Below, in pieces: positions 11,638 to 26,600 of a stretch of 64,000 bases of DNA; the stretch's first letter is position 1, and every line of letters begins with the position of its first letter. The DNA comes from Pyrocephalus nanus (taxonomy: Eukaryota > Chordata > Aves > Passeriformes > Tyrannidae), in NCBI GenBank assembly GCA_038380795.1, contig CM076259.1:63445938-63509937 (forward strand), written 5' to 3'. The translations under genes and the position numbers were made by a program. A model generated the notes under the pieces. That model did not search any database and was not told where the DNA came from. It worked only from the letters and a program-made list of their open reading frames with translations.

Positions 11638-14600
11638 CTAAAAAACCAAAACAAAACAACATAATTTGCAAATCATAGAGAATATAACTCTACTACATAC
11701 AAGGAATTAAAGACAGGCATTAAAAATGCACATTAAAAATCAGTGTGAGTTGCATTAAATAGCGCTTTTACTTCAACTGTGAAAACAGCTCAAAGTTTCA
11801 AAACAAAAGGCTTCTTTCTCTCTTAGCATTGTACAGATAAACTCACATATGATCCTGAAAACCAAGAAATTACCTTTTTTATTTCTACAATGAAGCAAAA
11901 ACTAGTAGAGGGTTTAACTTGCATACATTAGTTTCCCACCTACGATCCACTGCATCTTTTAAAAGACTGATAAACTTAGTGATCTACCTTCTACCTCCTG
12001 TGGTTTCTGTCTCTTGTAAACACACACTTTTTTTTTCATCCACAAGCAAATATATTCTACGTGCTTTATCTTGACAGCACCTGATCACATAATCAGTCAA
12101 CAAGGAGTGATAGAGGTCAGAGATTTAAACTCAACCATTTACCAGCAATGCTATAAAGTCTGTGTCCTGTTATTTTTCTGGAGCTAAACGAGTAACAATG
12201 CAGAGACATTGAATGCTAAATTTAACTGGAAAGTTTAATATTTTTTGAAGACAACCTAATAATTTTATTTTACACTGTTTATAGAATCAGTTTACTTTAA
12301 TCATCATGGTGATGTGTTTACAGTTGCAGATGCATTTTTGTCTATCAGAAACAGTAGTTACAACTATTTTACAGCCAAACCCATGCAAGTGGAACAACAG
12401 GAGAAGGTGAGGAAACCAAGGTAACCACAAATCCAGATTCAGCCTGGCTGTAATATGCAGCAAAGGAACAAAGACAGCAAAACTGCATCCACTAAAATCA
12501 GAGCTGAATTCACTGTTTGGAATTGGTAAGTTAAAGACATTTCAAAGATCAAGTACAACAAACTTTTTCTTTACAGGAAACATTAAGGAACAGAAGCTAT
12601 GAGAAAGCAGATTAAAAGACCACACCTTCATTTTATTCTGACACACAGTATCCAGTTTTTCAATACACAGCATCATCTGCCAGTATTACTAGGTTATTAG
12701 AATACCTGAAAAAGAGACTGGCCTTATCATAGCAAATCCAAAGCAACTATTATAAGGGAAATATATTCAGGGTGTTCAGGTAAAACAACTGTCTCTGGTC
12801 TCAGCCTGGGATCACTAAGTTACTGTAACATGAAATCTTTTTTAAGAAAGTATTGCACACGGATTTTGTATAAAACTATTGTATCAAATGAATAAATAAA
12901 AAAGTTTGTTAAAATATTCCAGAGGACTGAACAGCATCACACAAGTCTTTCCATCAAATAATGTCAGTATCATTAATCAGTACATTAGGATTTCAGTTGC
13001 CATAACAACATGATACATTTTAACACTAACACAAATGGTAGCACCTTCTAAAAATAGTAATTTCAGCATTCAGTTTCTGTGATTTAACACAAATGAAAAG
13101 AGCTTTTCAAAACCAACAACCATATAAATACATAGGTTAAGACTTTTTAAATGGGCAAAGGAATTTGAAAGACAAGAGCATGTCCTTGCAAAAGCTGGAA
13201 GGAATGTTCTTCATAGTCATAAAGCTTAAATGATACTGCCAATAAGTATGTAATACACTAGTCCCTTATCAGAAGCGTGTATTCTGATTCTGAGAACAAA
13301 GACCTCAAAGGTTCTAGCTCAGCCACTGCAACTGTGGATCACAATTATTTGATTTCAAGGAAAATGTCTTCAGAATTGAAAATTTCAACTACTATAGCCA
13401 GAGATTAAAATTTTAATTCCAGTTAAAACGTTTTGCTTGAATTTTGAAAAACTTTTGAATTTTCAAGGTTTATTTACTATAGAAAATACTGACTATCAAG
13501 ACTGAGATTCTACAAGGATGCATCTCTGAAAATAGATGTTTTAACTTCAAAAGGATTGCTTGTGTTTAAAGCTACACATTTGAAGGCTAATGGACTTATA
13601 GCACTGATTATAGCAGGTTCATAAACTTCTGCATGTCAGCTGAGTTGTAGCAGCTGTAGCCACCATCCTCACGCAAGGCTTCTCTCTTACCCCTCAACTG
13701 CCCACTGATGCGAGATAATACAAATTCAGCTTCAACTTCACTGAGAAGTTTAAAAAGTTTATCAATGGGATAAGGCAAAGAGGGCCTACATGACTAGTTT
13801 ATCTTGCTTAATCTGACAGATGAAGTTCAAGTAATTCCACTGTGCCTAGCTCTTAAAATTGAATCTGTGTTAGCAGTGAAAAGTTGAGGCTTTCAAAATA
13901 CATTTACTGTTATTTACGACTTTTAAATAGACTCACATGAAAAAAAAAAAAATAAAGAGAGCTAAAATACAGATCTAACAGCTTGACACCAAGAAGCAGA
14001 AGCTGCAATGATTCACTGACATTACTGCCCTGTCTGATCTGTACAGGAGCAGAAGAGCTCTCACACAATAGGGTCACTTCTGCCAGTTGAGCTGTGGGAA
14101 TGGTAAATGGAGACACCCAATGCCTGCTGAAAAGAACCAGCATTCCCCATGCCCAGTCATGCACCAGCTCTGTGGAATGACAGTGGAAGTCTTTGTATGA
14201 GGAGAACCTGAGCAATACAGCACGAGAACCTGGCAACTGGACTAGCTGATTGTTGTAGGTACCTTCCGACTGAACTGTTCTGTTCAATTCCCAAAAATAT
14301 TTATTTTTTCCTTGACATATGTCATTTTTTAATTGCAAGATGCTGTAATACAATCCAACGAGAACAGGTCTTAGTAATGAAACTCCAACTACTATTGCAT
14401 TATGCAAAATACTATGTGCTAGTCTCAATTTCTGATACATTCTGTTACTTGCACTCTTCACAAAAGTGTGAAAACTAATGTCAAGAAAAGTTTTTGATCA
14501 GTGCAGCATATAATTCTCCGAGTTTAAGTACTACAGAAAGTCTTCATGTGGTTCACATTTAATTGGAAAAAATTCGTGGCACTTTCCCTAGCCTTAGGGT

Positions 14601-17600
14601 TCAGTTATATTCAAAAACAGGAGGAGAGATAAATAATAAAGTTCTCACTTCCATACTTCAAAGAAGAAATCACTAAAAAAAAAATACTTTAGGTGAAAAG
14701 TAAAATAATTTCAGCACAATATTCAGTGAGACAGAATGCCAATACTCTACAACAGAAGACAACAAAGTTGAAAATCCTAGAACTGACAAAGCAGTGGGGA
14801 TAAAAGAAATCTTGGAGAATTACATATTTCATCTGTCTCTGGAAAGCTTACAAAATAGTTCTAAAACAATTTACAACTGAGTTGACAAAAAACTGCCAAC
14901 ACAGCAGAACATGTTCAAAATAGATGAATGTAATTCATTTTGATGGTGTTTATTAAATCTAGAGTAACTACTTCAGAAAGTTACAGAATTACATACTCCT
15001 CACTCCTTGTTCAAAAAGAGGAGTCAGAACAAAACTGAATTGTGACCTGAAGGACAATGCAAATACAATTACACTGGTAACATGAATTCTCATCATGATC
15101 CACTAAAACCTAATCAAATTCATATTTTTGATCATTGTGCAAGCATAGTAGAAATACAAAAGGTAAAGTACTTACTTCACAGTAGCACTCAGAAGGAAAT
15201 TCAGCTGGGACATTAACAGACTATCTGGAGCAGACAGATAGCGATCAAACTGAGCCTGGGAGGGGAAGAGAATATGGGAGCAACATATTAACACCTTCCT
15301 GTTATATGAAAATAGGTAAAACCCACAACTTTCTGAAAAGTCATTACATTAATAAAGGTAGAAAATAATAGCCCAAAATAAATGTCTAACTTCAGCACCT
15401 CCACCTCTAAAACTTTGTTTCTGAGGAATAAGAGTGGAGGGCAAATAAAGAGAATCCAGCTTTCGTAATTATCCATCTAAGCTTCCTGTGCAGCTGGTGC
15501 AGGTATACACACACATCACTGAAGATCAGACCTTGTCTATTCAGTGCAGAGGGAATACAGACACTTCAGAGAGAAATCTACTCTGTCCAAGTTAGACATG
15601 TTGTAAGATTCTTTTTATGTTTTGGCAGGAAATCACTGCTTATGCTGGGAAAACCAAGAGCAAATCACCCACTTCAGGCTTCTTGAAACTGCTTCCAAGC
15701 CTCCTTCTCCCCCGTCATGTAATGTACTGAAAAAAAGTGCAGTACTTAGATTCTAGTTGTGTGGAGAGGAAAACACTAAGAAGAAACATTACTGCTGTCC
15801 TCAACAATTTATTAGAGAAACTGTGGATGCCCCAGCCCGGCAAGTGTTCAAGGCCAGGTTGGATGGGGCCCTGACCAACATGGTCTAGTAGAAGGTGTTC
15901 TAAACTCCCTGCCATGGGCAGGAAGAGGATGGTCTTTAAGGTCTGTTCCAACTCAAACCCTTCTGTGAATGTATCATCAAATGTGTGACTATAGAGAAGA
16001 TGAAACCAGTTCTTCTCACAGATGAAAACATGAGGAATACTGAATACATCGTACACTAAGGAGAGTTTTGATTAGATAGTGAGAGAAAAAATTCTCATCA
16101 GGAATGTCACCAAACAAGGAATTGGTTACCCATAAAAACTGTATAATCTCCATCCTTTGCATTACATACTCAGGCAGGGCCCTAGGCAAGTTTATCTAAT
16201 GATGGCAACCTTCCTCAACACTGCATGATTATTCTCAAGCTGGTAAACCCTAAAACCCACATCCATCCATCATTTAAATGTGCAAAATGTAGGCAAAAGT
16301 GACTAACGAAGTCACAGTTCTCACAAAGTATTTTTTGGGGGGGATTCTGCCCTTGTTTGGAAAGCAAGGGAGCTTTTCACTGAGGGGGTTATGGACTTGA
16401 CTAGCACAGCTTTTGCAAGCTGGGACCTGGAAAACTCTGAAGTATAATTTGGAGGCAGTGAATCTGCCTAAAAGTACTCCCTCCTGGTTTAAATCAAATC
16501 AGTTAAATCTATTGGTTTCAGAAACCAACAGATTAGGCTGATAAATGGGACTTATGTGGGTTTGATTTCAACACACTTGCTTCCATTCTGGTTAAAGTGT
16601 GTTCAAAGAAGCTGATATTAAGTAATGAAGAAAATAAAACAGTTGGATTCTTTTCCTAACTATTTAAGTGAAATTATTTGTCTACTGTACCATTACAGAT
16701 AACAGAGATGCATATATATATATAATTTAAAGATAAGGTCCCCAAGCTACAGCCTTTAAAGTCCTTGTTGATCTACAAGGCCATGATAAATAGAAAATAT
16801 TTTAAATGCAAAATTTATAAATTTTAATGAGAATGCATGCTGATCTAAGTAAAACACTGAGTGCTCTGCGCCAGAGCTTTGTTCATCTAACCAGCTTGAA
16901 AATCACTGGTTTAAAACTTGAAAAGAAAAAAAGCAGCTACACTAACACATTAGGATTCAACATAAATGAAAAAAAAAAATCTTAAAAAAATTTCTTTAAA
17001 AAAGTCCTTTTTTCATGGGGGTATACATGCACTGCTGGATGAGTGGGGTTTTACAGTTAAACTTTCAAAATAAAGCTCAACTTGGCTAAGGAAGAAGAGT
17101 GACAGATCATACATTATTGTCTACTGAACTGTGATATTGCTATCTCTATGCAAAATAGCCTTCACACACTCTAAGAAAAAATATCAGCTGATAATTTGCT
17201 TTAAAATATATTGTAGCTTTCAACTTTAAAAATATAACTGTGACATATACCCAGCATCTAACTTCTGAGTGATTGAAGCTGAACTATTTGCATAAAATCA
17301 AAGCCTTAGGACTAAAATTATAAATGATAGCAGAACCTATATTTCAAAGCAGAAGCAAAAAAAGAATCTTTGGTGATTAAAACTAATTAGAGCTAAGTAT
17401 TTGCTTTTAGCAATTTAAGATGACTCATGGGATAGCATTCTTGTAAGTAACGTTCTGTTTCTCAAGGCTTAGAAACTAATATTCTATTACTACACCTTCA
17501 GAAATAATGCATGTATTTATTACTCCAAGTGGTCAAACTACTACAAATTAAGAAAGTATTCGCAGACACGTCATTTAGCTATTCTTAAGGAGCAGGACTG

Positions 17601-20600
17601 GTTAGATGAATATCTAGTACATCACATAATTAATAGTATTCTTTCCCATGTCACAGCACCACCACCATAATACTAAAGTTTAAAATGCTTACCATTGCAA
17701 CCTTCAGGGACACAGAATCCATACTTGACAAATTTGAAAGAGGACCCTAAGAATCAGTAGTCAAACAAAAAAAAGGTCACACTAGCACGTAGAAAAAGAT
17801 AAACAACACAATCAGTTCAGTAGAACATTTTTATTTGGTCCTGCTACAGGATTTTAGATGTTTGGAAACTCTATCATCATATCAGTATTGAAATGCTGTT
17901 AACAGTTCACTTGTATTCTACCACTCTCAAATTAAAACCTGAAAATAAGAGTTCTTAATATGTCCTTTCAAATAATTTTCTTCCTTCTTCACCATTAAAT
18001 AAGGTCAAAACTAACCTTTCACAAGGCTCAGAATAAAACCTGAACTGCAAACTGGCCACATTCCCTTGGTGTTCCAGACTTACAGAGGACAACTTTGCTC
18101 TATTTATCTGTACTGGGACCGCGCAGAATTCAGACCTGCTTCCCAGTAAATCTTCTGTCCTGGATGTCAATTCAGTGTATAAATAAATGCTGTTTAACCC
18201 CCTAAAAAGTTCTGTGACATCACTTCTGCAGCCAGACAGCTGTACAGATATAAATGAAAACTGCTACATGCCATTAACAACCTGCCCTAGTCGACTTGAA
18301 ACTGGTTTTAGAACAGGAGATAGGCTCATGAATAGAAAACTAACTTATTAGTCAGATTATTTACACATTTATTTATTCATCTTTATACATAAAAATCTGT
18401 TGAGTTTGGGCATTTTATGCAAAATTATTAGCTGAAGAAACAACATAAAGCTCTCCAGCACAGTTCTGCCTTCTCCAGAAAACACTGATCTTCACTTTCA
18501 CAAAAGATCACAAAAGGACATAGACACAGCTGAAGGGAAGAAGGGCTGGCTATATTAACACCTATAGGCACATAGCAAATGCGCTTCAAAAGAAAGGGAG
18601 AGCATGAGCTCTGAATTCAAGTTTTCAACTCCCTCTAAGAAATCTCAAGTTTTCACTTTGAGAATCTCACTGCCTTGGTACTAGAATAGCTACATCAATG
18701 AGTAAGGACAAAAGAAGAAACTTTCAAATTACTACTAAACTCATCTGCCAATATTTCACAGAAGAAAAAAAGCAGCAATTACCTAATGCATGCAGGCATC
18801 TATTGACTCCATGCATGGTGCTATAGCAAGCAATGAAGAAAGCTGAATGCCACATGCACAGCAGGTCTAATATGTTCGAGGTGTTATGGAAGTGGTGGCA
18901 TACCTACCCAATATTCATCTTTTAAAGCCAGCTTGACTTAGACACTTTTTGAAGTGTATTAAACTACCTACACAGTTATTCTGAGAACATATAGGCTATC
19001 ATTGGTGCATGGAGTGTGTCAATGGTGCACAGATAAGCAGCAGGGAAGGACTTCTGCACAACAAACCTGCTAAGCTTGCTGAACATGTGATGTAGGGGAA
19101 AGCTACAGTTGCAAGGTGCCTTTGTCCTATAGTCCTGGTTCCATGCAAGAAAAACCCAGATACTACTGAGGTTTTGCTTTCAGAGGAACCTTAATCTGCA
19201 AAAATATTAGTGCCAAAATTCTACGGGTTGGCAAGTATGTGGTACCTCATCAACATGTAAATTATAAAAGCTTACCTGTTCTGGTTTGTGTTGCTGCAGA
19301 GCATTATATATGTAACTTAGACCAGCTCTTGTTAACACATAGGAAGCTTGCTCATTTATGAGTGTATCTAAATGAGCTTCAATCTGAAATTTTAAGCATA
19401 AAGTATTTATAAAAAGTGAGCAGATTAAACGTAACAAGTTCTGGGGTTAAAAGAAGTAGAAACAAGTAAGTAAAAAAAAATACAAATAAGGAGAGTGATC
19501 AACAAAAAGAAAAACGACATATAGAGCATAATTATTTTACCCATTTACACCTCCCATACTACAAGGAGCCAATGATAAAAATGTAAAGAATTCTTTCATG
19601 TCTGACTAATAAAAGAACCTAATTTTTTTAATTTGTGAACACAACAGCACCAAAAATGAAGAATACTATAGCCCTGATCTTAAAAATTCCTATATAGGAA
19701 TTATTTTGCTATAATTCTTTGAAAATATGTGGTAAAAATCATTCAACTCTTAGTGAAAGTATTGACAATAGCATGGCAGTTCTATAATGAACAAGAAACA
19801 GTCTTTTATAAGAAAAATAAAACAAACTAAATCATAATCAGTATTGATTTTAAATTCAATTTTCATAAGCATTTATTTGAAAAAAGTTATCTGAAAGAAC
19901 AGCAGACACTGAAATTAGTTATCAATTTTTTTAATTATCTCCATATGAAAAAAGGTTATAAGAGTATTTTACATACTTAATATAATCTTCACTTTGCAGA
20001 GAAACCTAATCCCTGAATCCAGTCTCAGCAGCAGCAATCATTTTTAAGTTCGAGCAGTCTCAGTGAGACATTTGGGTATATATACATTATTATTTAATTT
20101 TTACAGATAACTACCCCACATTTCTTTCTTTTTATTTCTTCCAAAAGAAAAGAAAAAATTTATAATATAATACCATCTAGTAAAATGTAAGACTTCCTTG
20201 TCTGATATTTTAAGAGTTCACCTTCTACTTCCTAAAATTGTTTAGAAAAACACACCTTCCTTTTTAAATCAGAAGGGAAATCTTAATATTTCAATTTGGA
20301 GATTTTATCTGTCTTACTGAGAAAAAAAAAAAAATCTTTCTCCTATTAAATATGTCATTCTAACTTCACTTGAATAACCTACTTATGTATAATCTTAAAG
20401 ATTTTTTTCAGTCTGTTCCTGTATTTTAAAAACATTTGAAGAAAGCAAATGGTATTAAATGCATACATTTCAGTTCTACTGCCTATCTGAAGAATAAATC
20501 AATTGCAACATTTACCATGAAATAAATGCTGATAACAGAAATTAGAAATACCCCAGACAGTTTGATGAGGTTGTCTGGTGAGGTTTGTTTCCGAACTAGA

Positions 20601-23600
20601 AGGTGCTAGAAATTCCGATTAGGGGCAGAAGGTGAAAAATGGCTCGCAGCCCATCCTTACTCATCCCTTAAAATAAGAAGTTGTGATTTTTTTTTTCAAG
20701 TCCTCCAGCTCCAAAAGCTCTCCTGAGATATACTGCAGACCTGTTCCCGTAGCAAAATACAAATGGGCAGTGACCAAGTGTTCACAAGTCAACAGTTTCT
20801 AAACTCACATTTCCATTTCAAAATGATACCATACTACTATCCTGGGATGTTAGGGGACACCAAACAAAAGAGAGGTAGAAAGCAGGACTGAAGTAGTTAT
20901 GTCAGCTACACTATGTTCTAGTACAAAATAGATGATGATCTAGTACTAACTATTTGACTGAGCTTTCAACTCCCATTTGCTGCTGCTCACACAGTTTGCA
21001 GATAAATATCAGAATGATTAGGATAATGAAAAGGTTCACTGATCTGGGTTTATCTGCAACTAACCCAAACAAACCCAAATATTTTAATAATTTTTGTCTG
21101 TTTAAAATGAAAGATGCTATTTTGCTCATGGGCTCTGATAAGAAGTCCTCTTTACCCCACTTCCCTAATTTAGAACTGACCCAAAGCCAACATCATCAAA
21201 AGACAAATATGTTCACATCACAACTTACAGTCTGCAAAAATCAGTAATAAGTTCATTTTCTTTTGGGGCTGTTAAAGCTTACCTGAAACTGCAACATTTC
21301 TAGACGTTTGTCAGTGAATTCAAAGAGAGCCAAAGTAGTCTTCATCATATAGAGCGAATTCACCATGAAGGTTGCCATATCAGCTGTGCCCAAATTACTC
21401 GCAGACACAGTACACATCTGTAACAACGGATCTAGCACACAAGACAGAACCTAAAACAGCAAACAGAGAGAAAAGAGGGAGGGGAGGGAGGAAATCATGT
21501 CACACAAGGCTTCTAACCTCATTCTGTCTTTATTATGTATTTATTCCCCAAAAGCAGAATAAAGAGGAATGAGAGTTTCCAACTGTGAAAACAGTTTTCT
21601 ACTGGATTTTTCAGCAGGTGATCAGCTATCACAGTGATGGGGAAAGTATAAAAACCTGAGAAGAACAGATTCCAACCTAGCAGGAAAAAGAGTAACCCAG
21701 ATTAGATAATTGGTAATTGTGCAATCTTGAGGATGTATTTACTTAATGGAGTAGTAATTGGATAAGAGAATTTAGATACTGCGTTAAGAGTAGCACTCCA
21801 TACTGTACTGTAATTATCCACTTTGTTAGTCACCCTCTTATTCATGTTACAAACTCTGGTTTGGTGGAAAGCTCCAAAATGGGACCAGACAAAAAAATTA
21901 ATGTTCCACCTATCTTTTGTGCACTGAAATAAACTTACACATCCTTTCCCCAACCCCCTCCTCCTCCTCACACACACACAGAGCAATCAAACATTCTTGT
22001 ACCTGCACAAAGTCAGCCTGACGGGCATCCAGTGGAATAACAGATGAGTCATGAGACGCCAGAACCTCCCGTAGCAAGTTAAGTGTCTGATTTAGTGCAG
22101 AGCTTGGGCCAAGATCAGGAGGTGGGAGTTCAACCTGAAGAACAAGATTATCTGTTTGTGGGGTTTTTTATTAATTTCCTTTACAGCAAACACCTTCCAA
22201 TCTGCTAGCACAAATGCAACCAAGTAATAATAGAAATACCTGTAGCCATGCAGAGAAGAACTTTAGTGTGATACTGGACAAATCTAGCATGTTTCAGACA
22301 ATAACTGCCTGCAATTTTCAGCATAACCACCTCATATGGTGACAAACAAGCAATGTTGAATTTATCCTTTCATTCAGACTATACCTATTTTATGATCTGG
22401 AGAAACTCAAACACTACTGGCTTTGGTAGTGGAAAGAAAATACATTTACTAGATTAGGTGCCAAAGAGTAGCCATGTTGTTGGCACCACGGAGTTCACTT
22501 TAAGCCCTCCTGTGAGCACTTAAGGATCTAGTGCAGGCAGAGCTCTGGGAGATCAGAGCCACACTACAGCACCACCCCTGTGATGCCAGGTCTGAGAGCT
22601 GCAGTCACAAATGCAAAGTCTTATCCCTAGCAAGTTTGTACCTTAAATTGTCAGTACACAAATGAACTGCACACAAGTTACCTCAAGTACACCTACATAA
22701 ACTGCAACGAGACTGCACAAACCGGAATGCAGGCCCACATCAAAGATAAGAGGTAGGAATTGCAGATGTTTTAAAAAGAGAAAGAAGGAAAGTTTATGCA
22801 TATTAGAGAAAAACCACACTTTCCAAGTCAAATTATGAAAATTGGAGCAACTGAAATGGACTGAAATTCTATGCTATTTTTTACACAGGCTCATATACTT
22901 CACCCTTTTCTTTATCACAGGCAAATTCTCATTTCTCTTTTTTCCAACACATATTTCTCAGGTTCCACTCCAAACATAGCTGCATTTTCTTGTCTCCAAT
23001 GTTGCCCCAAATCAGCTTGCCTCCAAATCCCTACTACAACCCAGGCTGCTCACCTTGTTTCCTTCTGCCAACAATACGCTTCCCACCTTCCCGTCCCCTG
23101 CCCATCCAAGGGCAAACAGAGATCTGGCTGCATCGTGTTGGAATAAGGAGACCCTCAGCAATACACAGTAAGTTAGCAATTAAAGGCATAATGTCTCCAA
23201 AAGGAGGTAGGGAGAACTAAGTTTAGACGGCAATGGCTCATGCATCTCATTCAAGGTGTCTGGCTGCAGCAGTGGAAGGCACTGTGCACTTCTGCAAGAC
23301 TCCAGCTCAGCAAAAAAGGCAGCACCTTTGGATGGACCTCCAAGTCACAGGCAACATATTCCATACCTTCCCAAATGAGAAAAACTGATGAATAGCACAG
23401 TAACATGCATGTCTCAGTCTTCAAGGGGGAAAAAGAAAAAATAAAAATAAAAAAATAAATCAAATGGGCAGAGGCTGATGGCCAAAGAAATCAAGGAGTG
23501 CACAACAAACATCTTCAGATTAGACTATTACAGAACCTTCTGGAAATTAATCTGTACCTGATGAACACACCACCAGAGAAAGGAAAAAATCCTCTCTCTC

Positions 23601-26600
23601 TTTGAAGCCAGGCTGAGCTTTCACACTTTGTGTTTTGAAACATTTGAAATACCATACACATCCCCACACTGCTACCCAGACAGATCTAACAAAAACTTTT
23701 TTCATCCTTCTGAATACAAAGTGTTCCTCTATTCTCACTTTCCAAGAAAGAGTAGACTGAGTTTGAGGCACTAATGGAAAGCTAAATCTAACAGGTTCAG
23801 AGAACAGTTGTTCACCCTAAGCAGTCTTGAAAACATAAAACAAATATCCTAGCAATGAAGTAACAGAAATTCGGAAAGAGGCACTTATTCAGTGCTAATC
23901 AGTAGTAAAGTTTACTGAAATTTACAGCACTGAGTGACTTTCTTCTTGTTTCTTCTTTTTATTATTAGGGGTATTGATTGTGTCCTGAACACACTGTTCT
24001 CAGACTTGAACTGGACCGTGATCAGGGATATTTTGGCGTTAATTTGAGACTAGAGTTTGATAGAGTTTTCACTTCCAACACACACACAGATCATGGCAAT
24101 TTCAGGCTGCTTTGCACAGAATTTTTTCTCCTGAAGTAGCTAGTGCTCAGAAGCTCTTAAATTAGCTTAGTTTTTCATTTAGTCTGTTGTTTTTAAATCC
24201 ACAGTCCTCTAGATATGAGCAAGGAACAACATTATGGAAGAAGAAAATACGGCTAGGGGAAAAAGGTTTAGATAACTAGATTCTATTTCAGTTAGTTTTA
24301 AATTCCTGACTACCGCAATAGAGGAAGAATTATTAGTAAGTGGAAGGAAAATCAAACCAGTGCTATATTAATTTTGAAAATTCTAACTTTTTGCACATGA
24401 ATACAGAGAATTTCAGAATTTAGTAATTTCAGATTCAAAAAGGAAAATTTAAAACCAGACACTTCTCATTTGTAGAAGAACCTACAGACTTCAACTCATA
24501 AGTGCTAAATCACTATTCTAATAAAAAAAAATAATTGTTGCCCTGAATGTTCTATCTTCACTAAGAGATCATTATAATTGATCCTACTTACAGAAAAACA
24601 GGTTTGAAATACACACTAAATTCTACTTTTGATTTGCATCCTTCAGATGCAAAGCAGACAGGAGCTAACTAAAAAACGATGAGTAAAGTTCTGCAGCAGA
24701 TAGTTCAAAAGAAATAAAACACACTCTAACAGAGTATTAACTGTCTAATCAGTTATAGCTAGTAAATAAGTCATACAGAAATGAGGACAACCAGCTCTTC
24801 AGTCTTTCAAAGAAAACAAGAAGAAATTACAAGAAATTTTATATTCAATATACAGAACTGAAATGAATTCTCCTAATATTACAGTGGGCACTAAAAGTTG
24901 CACATAAGCTCTAGAACAAAAATTTGTATCTTCTTTTAAAATTCTGGATATTAATCGGAGGGGAACAGTTACGAATTCAGTAATCTTCTTCCAAACATAT
25001 AATCCAGAGCAGATTTCTTGGTCTATGAGAGCAAGTATTCAAATGATGTCTTAAAAAATTTAACAAACAGCAAAGAAAAATACAGAAAAATGAAAAGGCA
25101 CTATCAACAATCAAAAAGAGGGTATATATATGTTAATTGTTTCCCTTTCTCATTTACAAAAAAGGTTAAATTAAAAAAAAAGGCAACTTTTCTTCCTATT
25201 AAATACAGCCAATTTTATTAAGGACTAGAGCAGATATTAGGGAGAGTAGCTTTTCATGGACCTGAAAATACTGCATCGGCAATCAAAATTTTATATGCTA
25301 TGCTACTTAAACATTAGAGAGTTAACAGTAGAGAAAGACAGACATACCGGAGCAAGTCAAGCAAAGGGTCACAAAGTTCATGAAGGGAATGGAATACCTC
25401 CTACACAAGAAGAGGCTGTGTTCAGTCTGGAGAAGTCTCGGGGGAATGTTATCAATGTGTATAAATACATGAAGTGAGGGGTAAAGAAGATGGAGACAGC
25501 CTCTCCTCAGTGGCGTCCATTAACAGGTCAAGAGGCAATGGGCACAGATTGAGACACAAGAAAACAATTTTTTACTGTGATGTTAGTCAAACACTGGAGA
25601 CAGTTGCACAGCGAGGTTTTTGAGTCTCTGTCCTTGGTGACATTAAAAACTCAGCTGGAGTAATTTCTGGGCAACCTGCTCTAGCTGACGCTCTTTGAGC
25701 AAGATGGTTAGACTAGATAATTTTTAGAGTTTCCTGCTGAACTCATCCATTCTTCAATTCTGTGACAGTAGTATTAAATAAAACAAGATGGTAATTTAAA
25801 ACAGAACTCCTCAGAGAAAGCACTGCTTAGAGTAACAAACAAAAGATTGGTAGCTCTTTTAAGAGCCTGATCAGCTTTGAGTATAGACTCTTAAGAATGC
25901 CACTGGCAGGGGCCAGATACAAAGTACTACGGCCTGGAACACTGAAAAAATGTACCTGAATTTTTCACGCTCAGTTAACACTGAGCGGACCCAACTACAG
26001 AAGTTCGTTCTCCCATTGAGACAATATTCACCAGCACTCCAAGAAACTTGAGTGCACATCCACTAGAGAAGCTTCAGAGCAGCTGTCCCAAGTTCTTTTG
26101 GTCCTCTTAGGATCCTAGAGAGGTCAACAAAGTAGAATGCCTAATGGCATGCTTTTCTTTTCAGCTATCAAATTCGTCATGGTAGAAAAGATCACCAGTT
26201 TTGCTTTGTTCGTATGGATCAATTCAAAACCATTACAGCATTCCGATCACAGCAACATCAACCAGACTCATGCAATCTGCCCCATATCTGGTCTTCCAGA
26301 AACCTAAGAGGTTTCATTCTGACAGGAATTAAATTATGAGGGACAAGTTTAAATTATTCCCATGCAATATTTTAATACCGCTTCCGTGGATAAACTTAAA
26401 AGATAATGCAATCATAGAATTTAATGTGCATATCTACTCTAAAATGAATAGTATTAAGGAATGACAATTGAAAAACTTGATCTGGGGTACTCAGAGTCTT
26501 CTAATAGCTCAGGCAGCAGATGGACTGCAGTTTGGCACAATCTCTCTTTAGTACCCTTATAACTCTCATTCCATTTCAGTAAATGTTTGCAATTATTATT

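Noticed and set aside
16712..16724. TA repeat in intron 17 as a regulatory element
   Set aside because: It is a very short microsatellite with no associated motif.
19207..19275. Continuation of the frame beyond exon 16
   Set aside because: The GTAAGC donor is strong and exon 17 supplies the conserved continuation; the extra residues match nothing.
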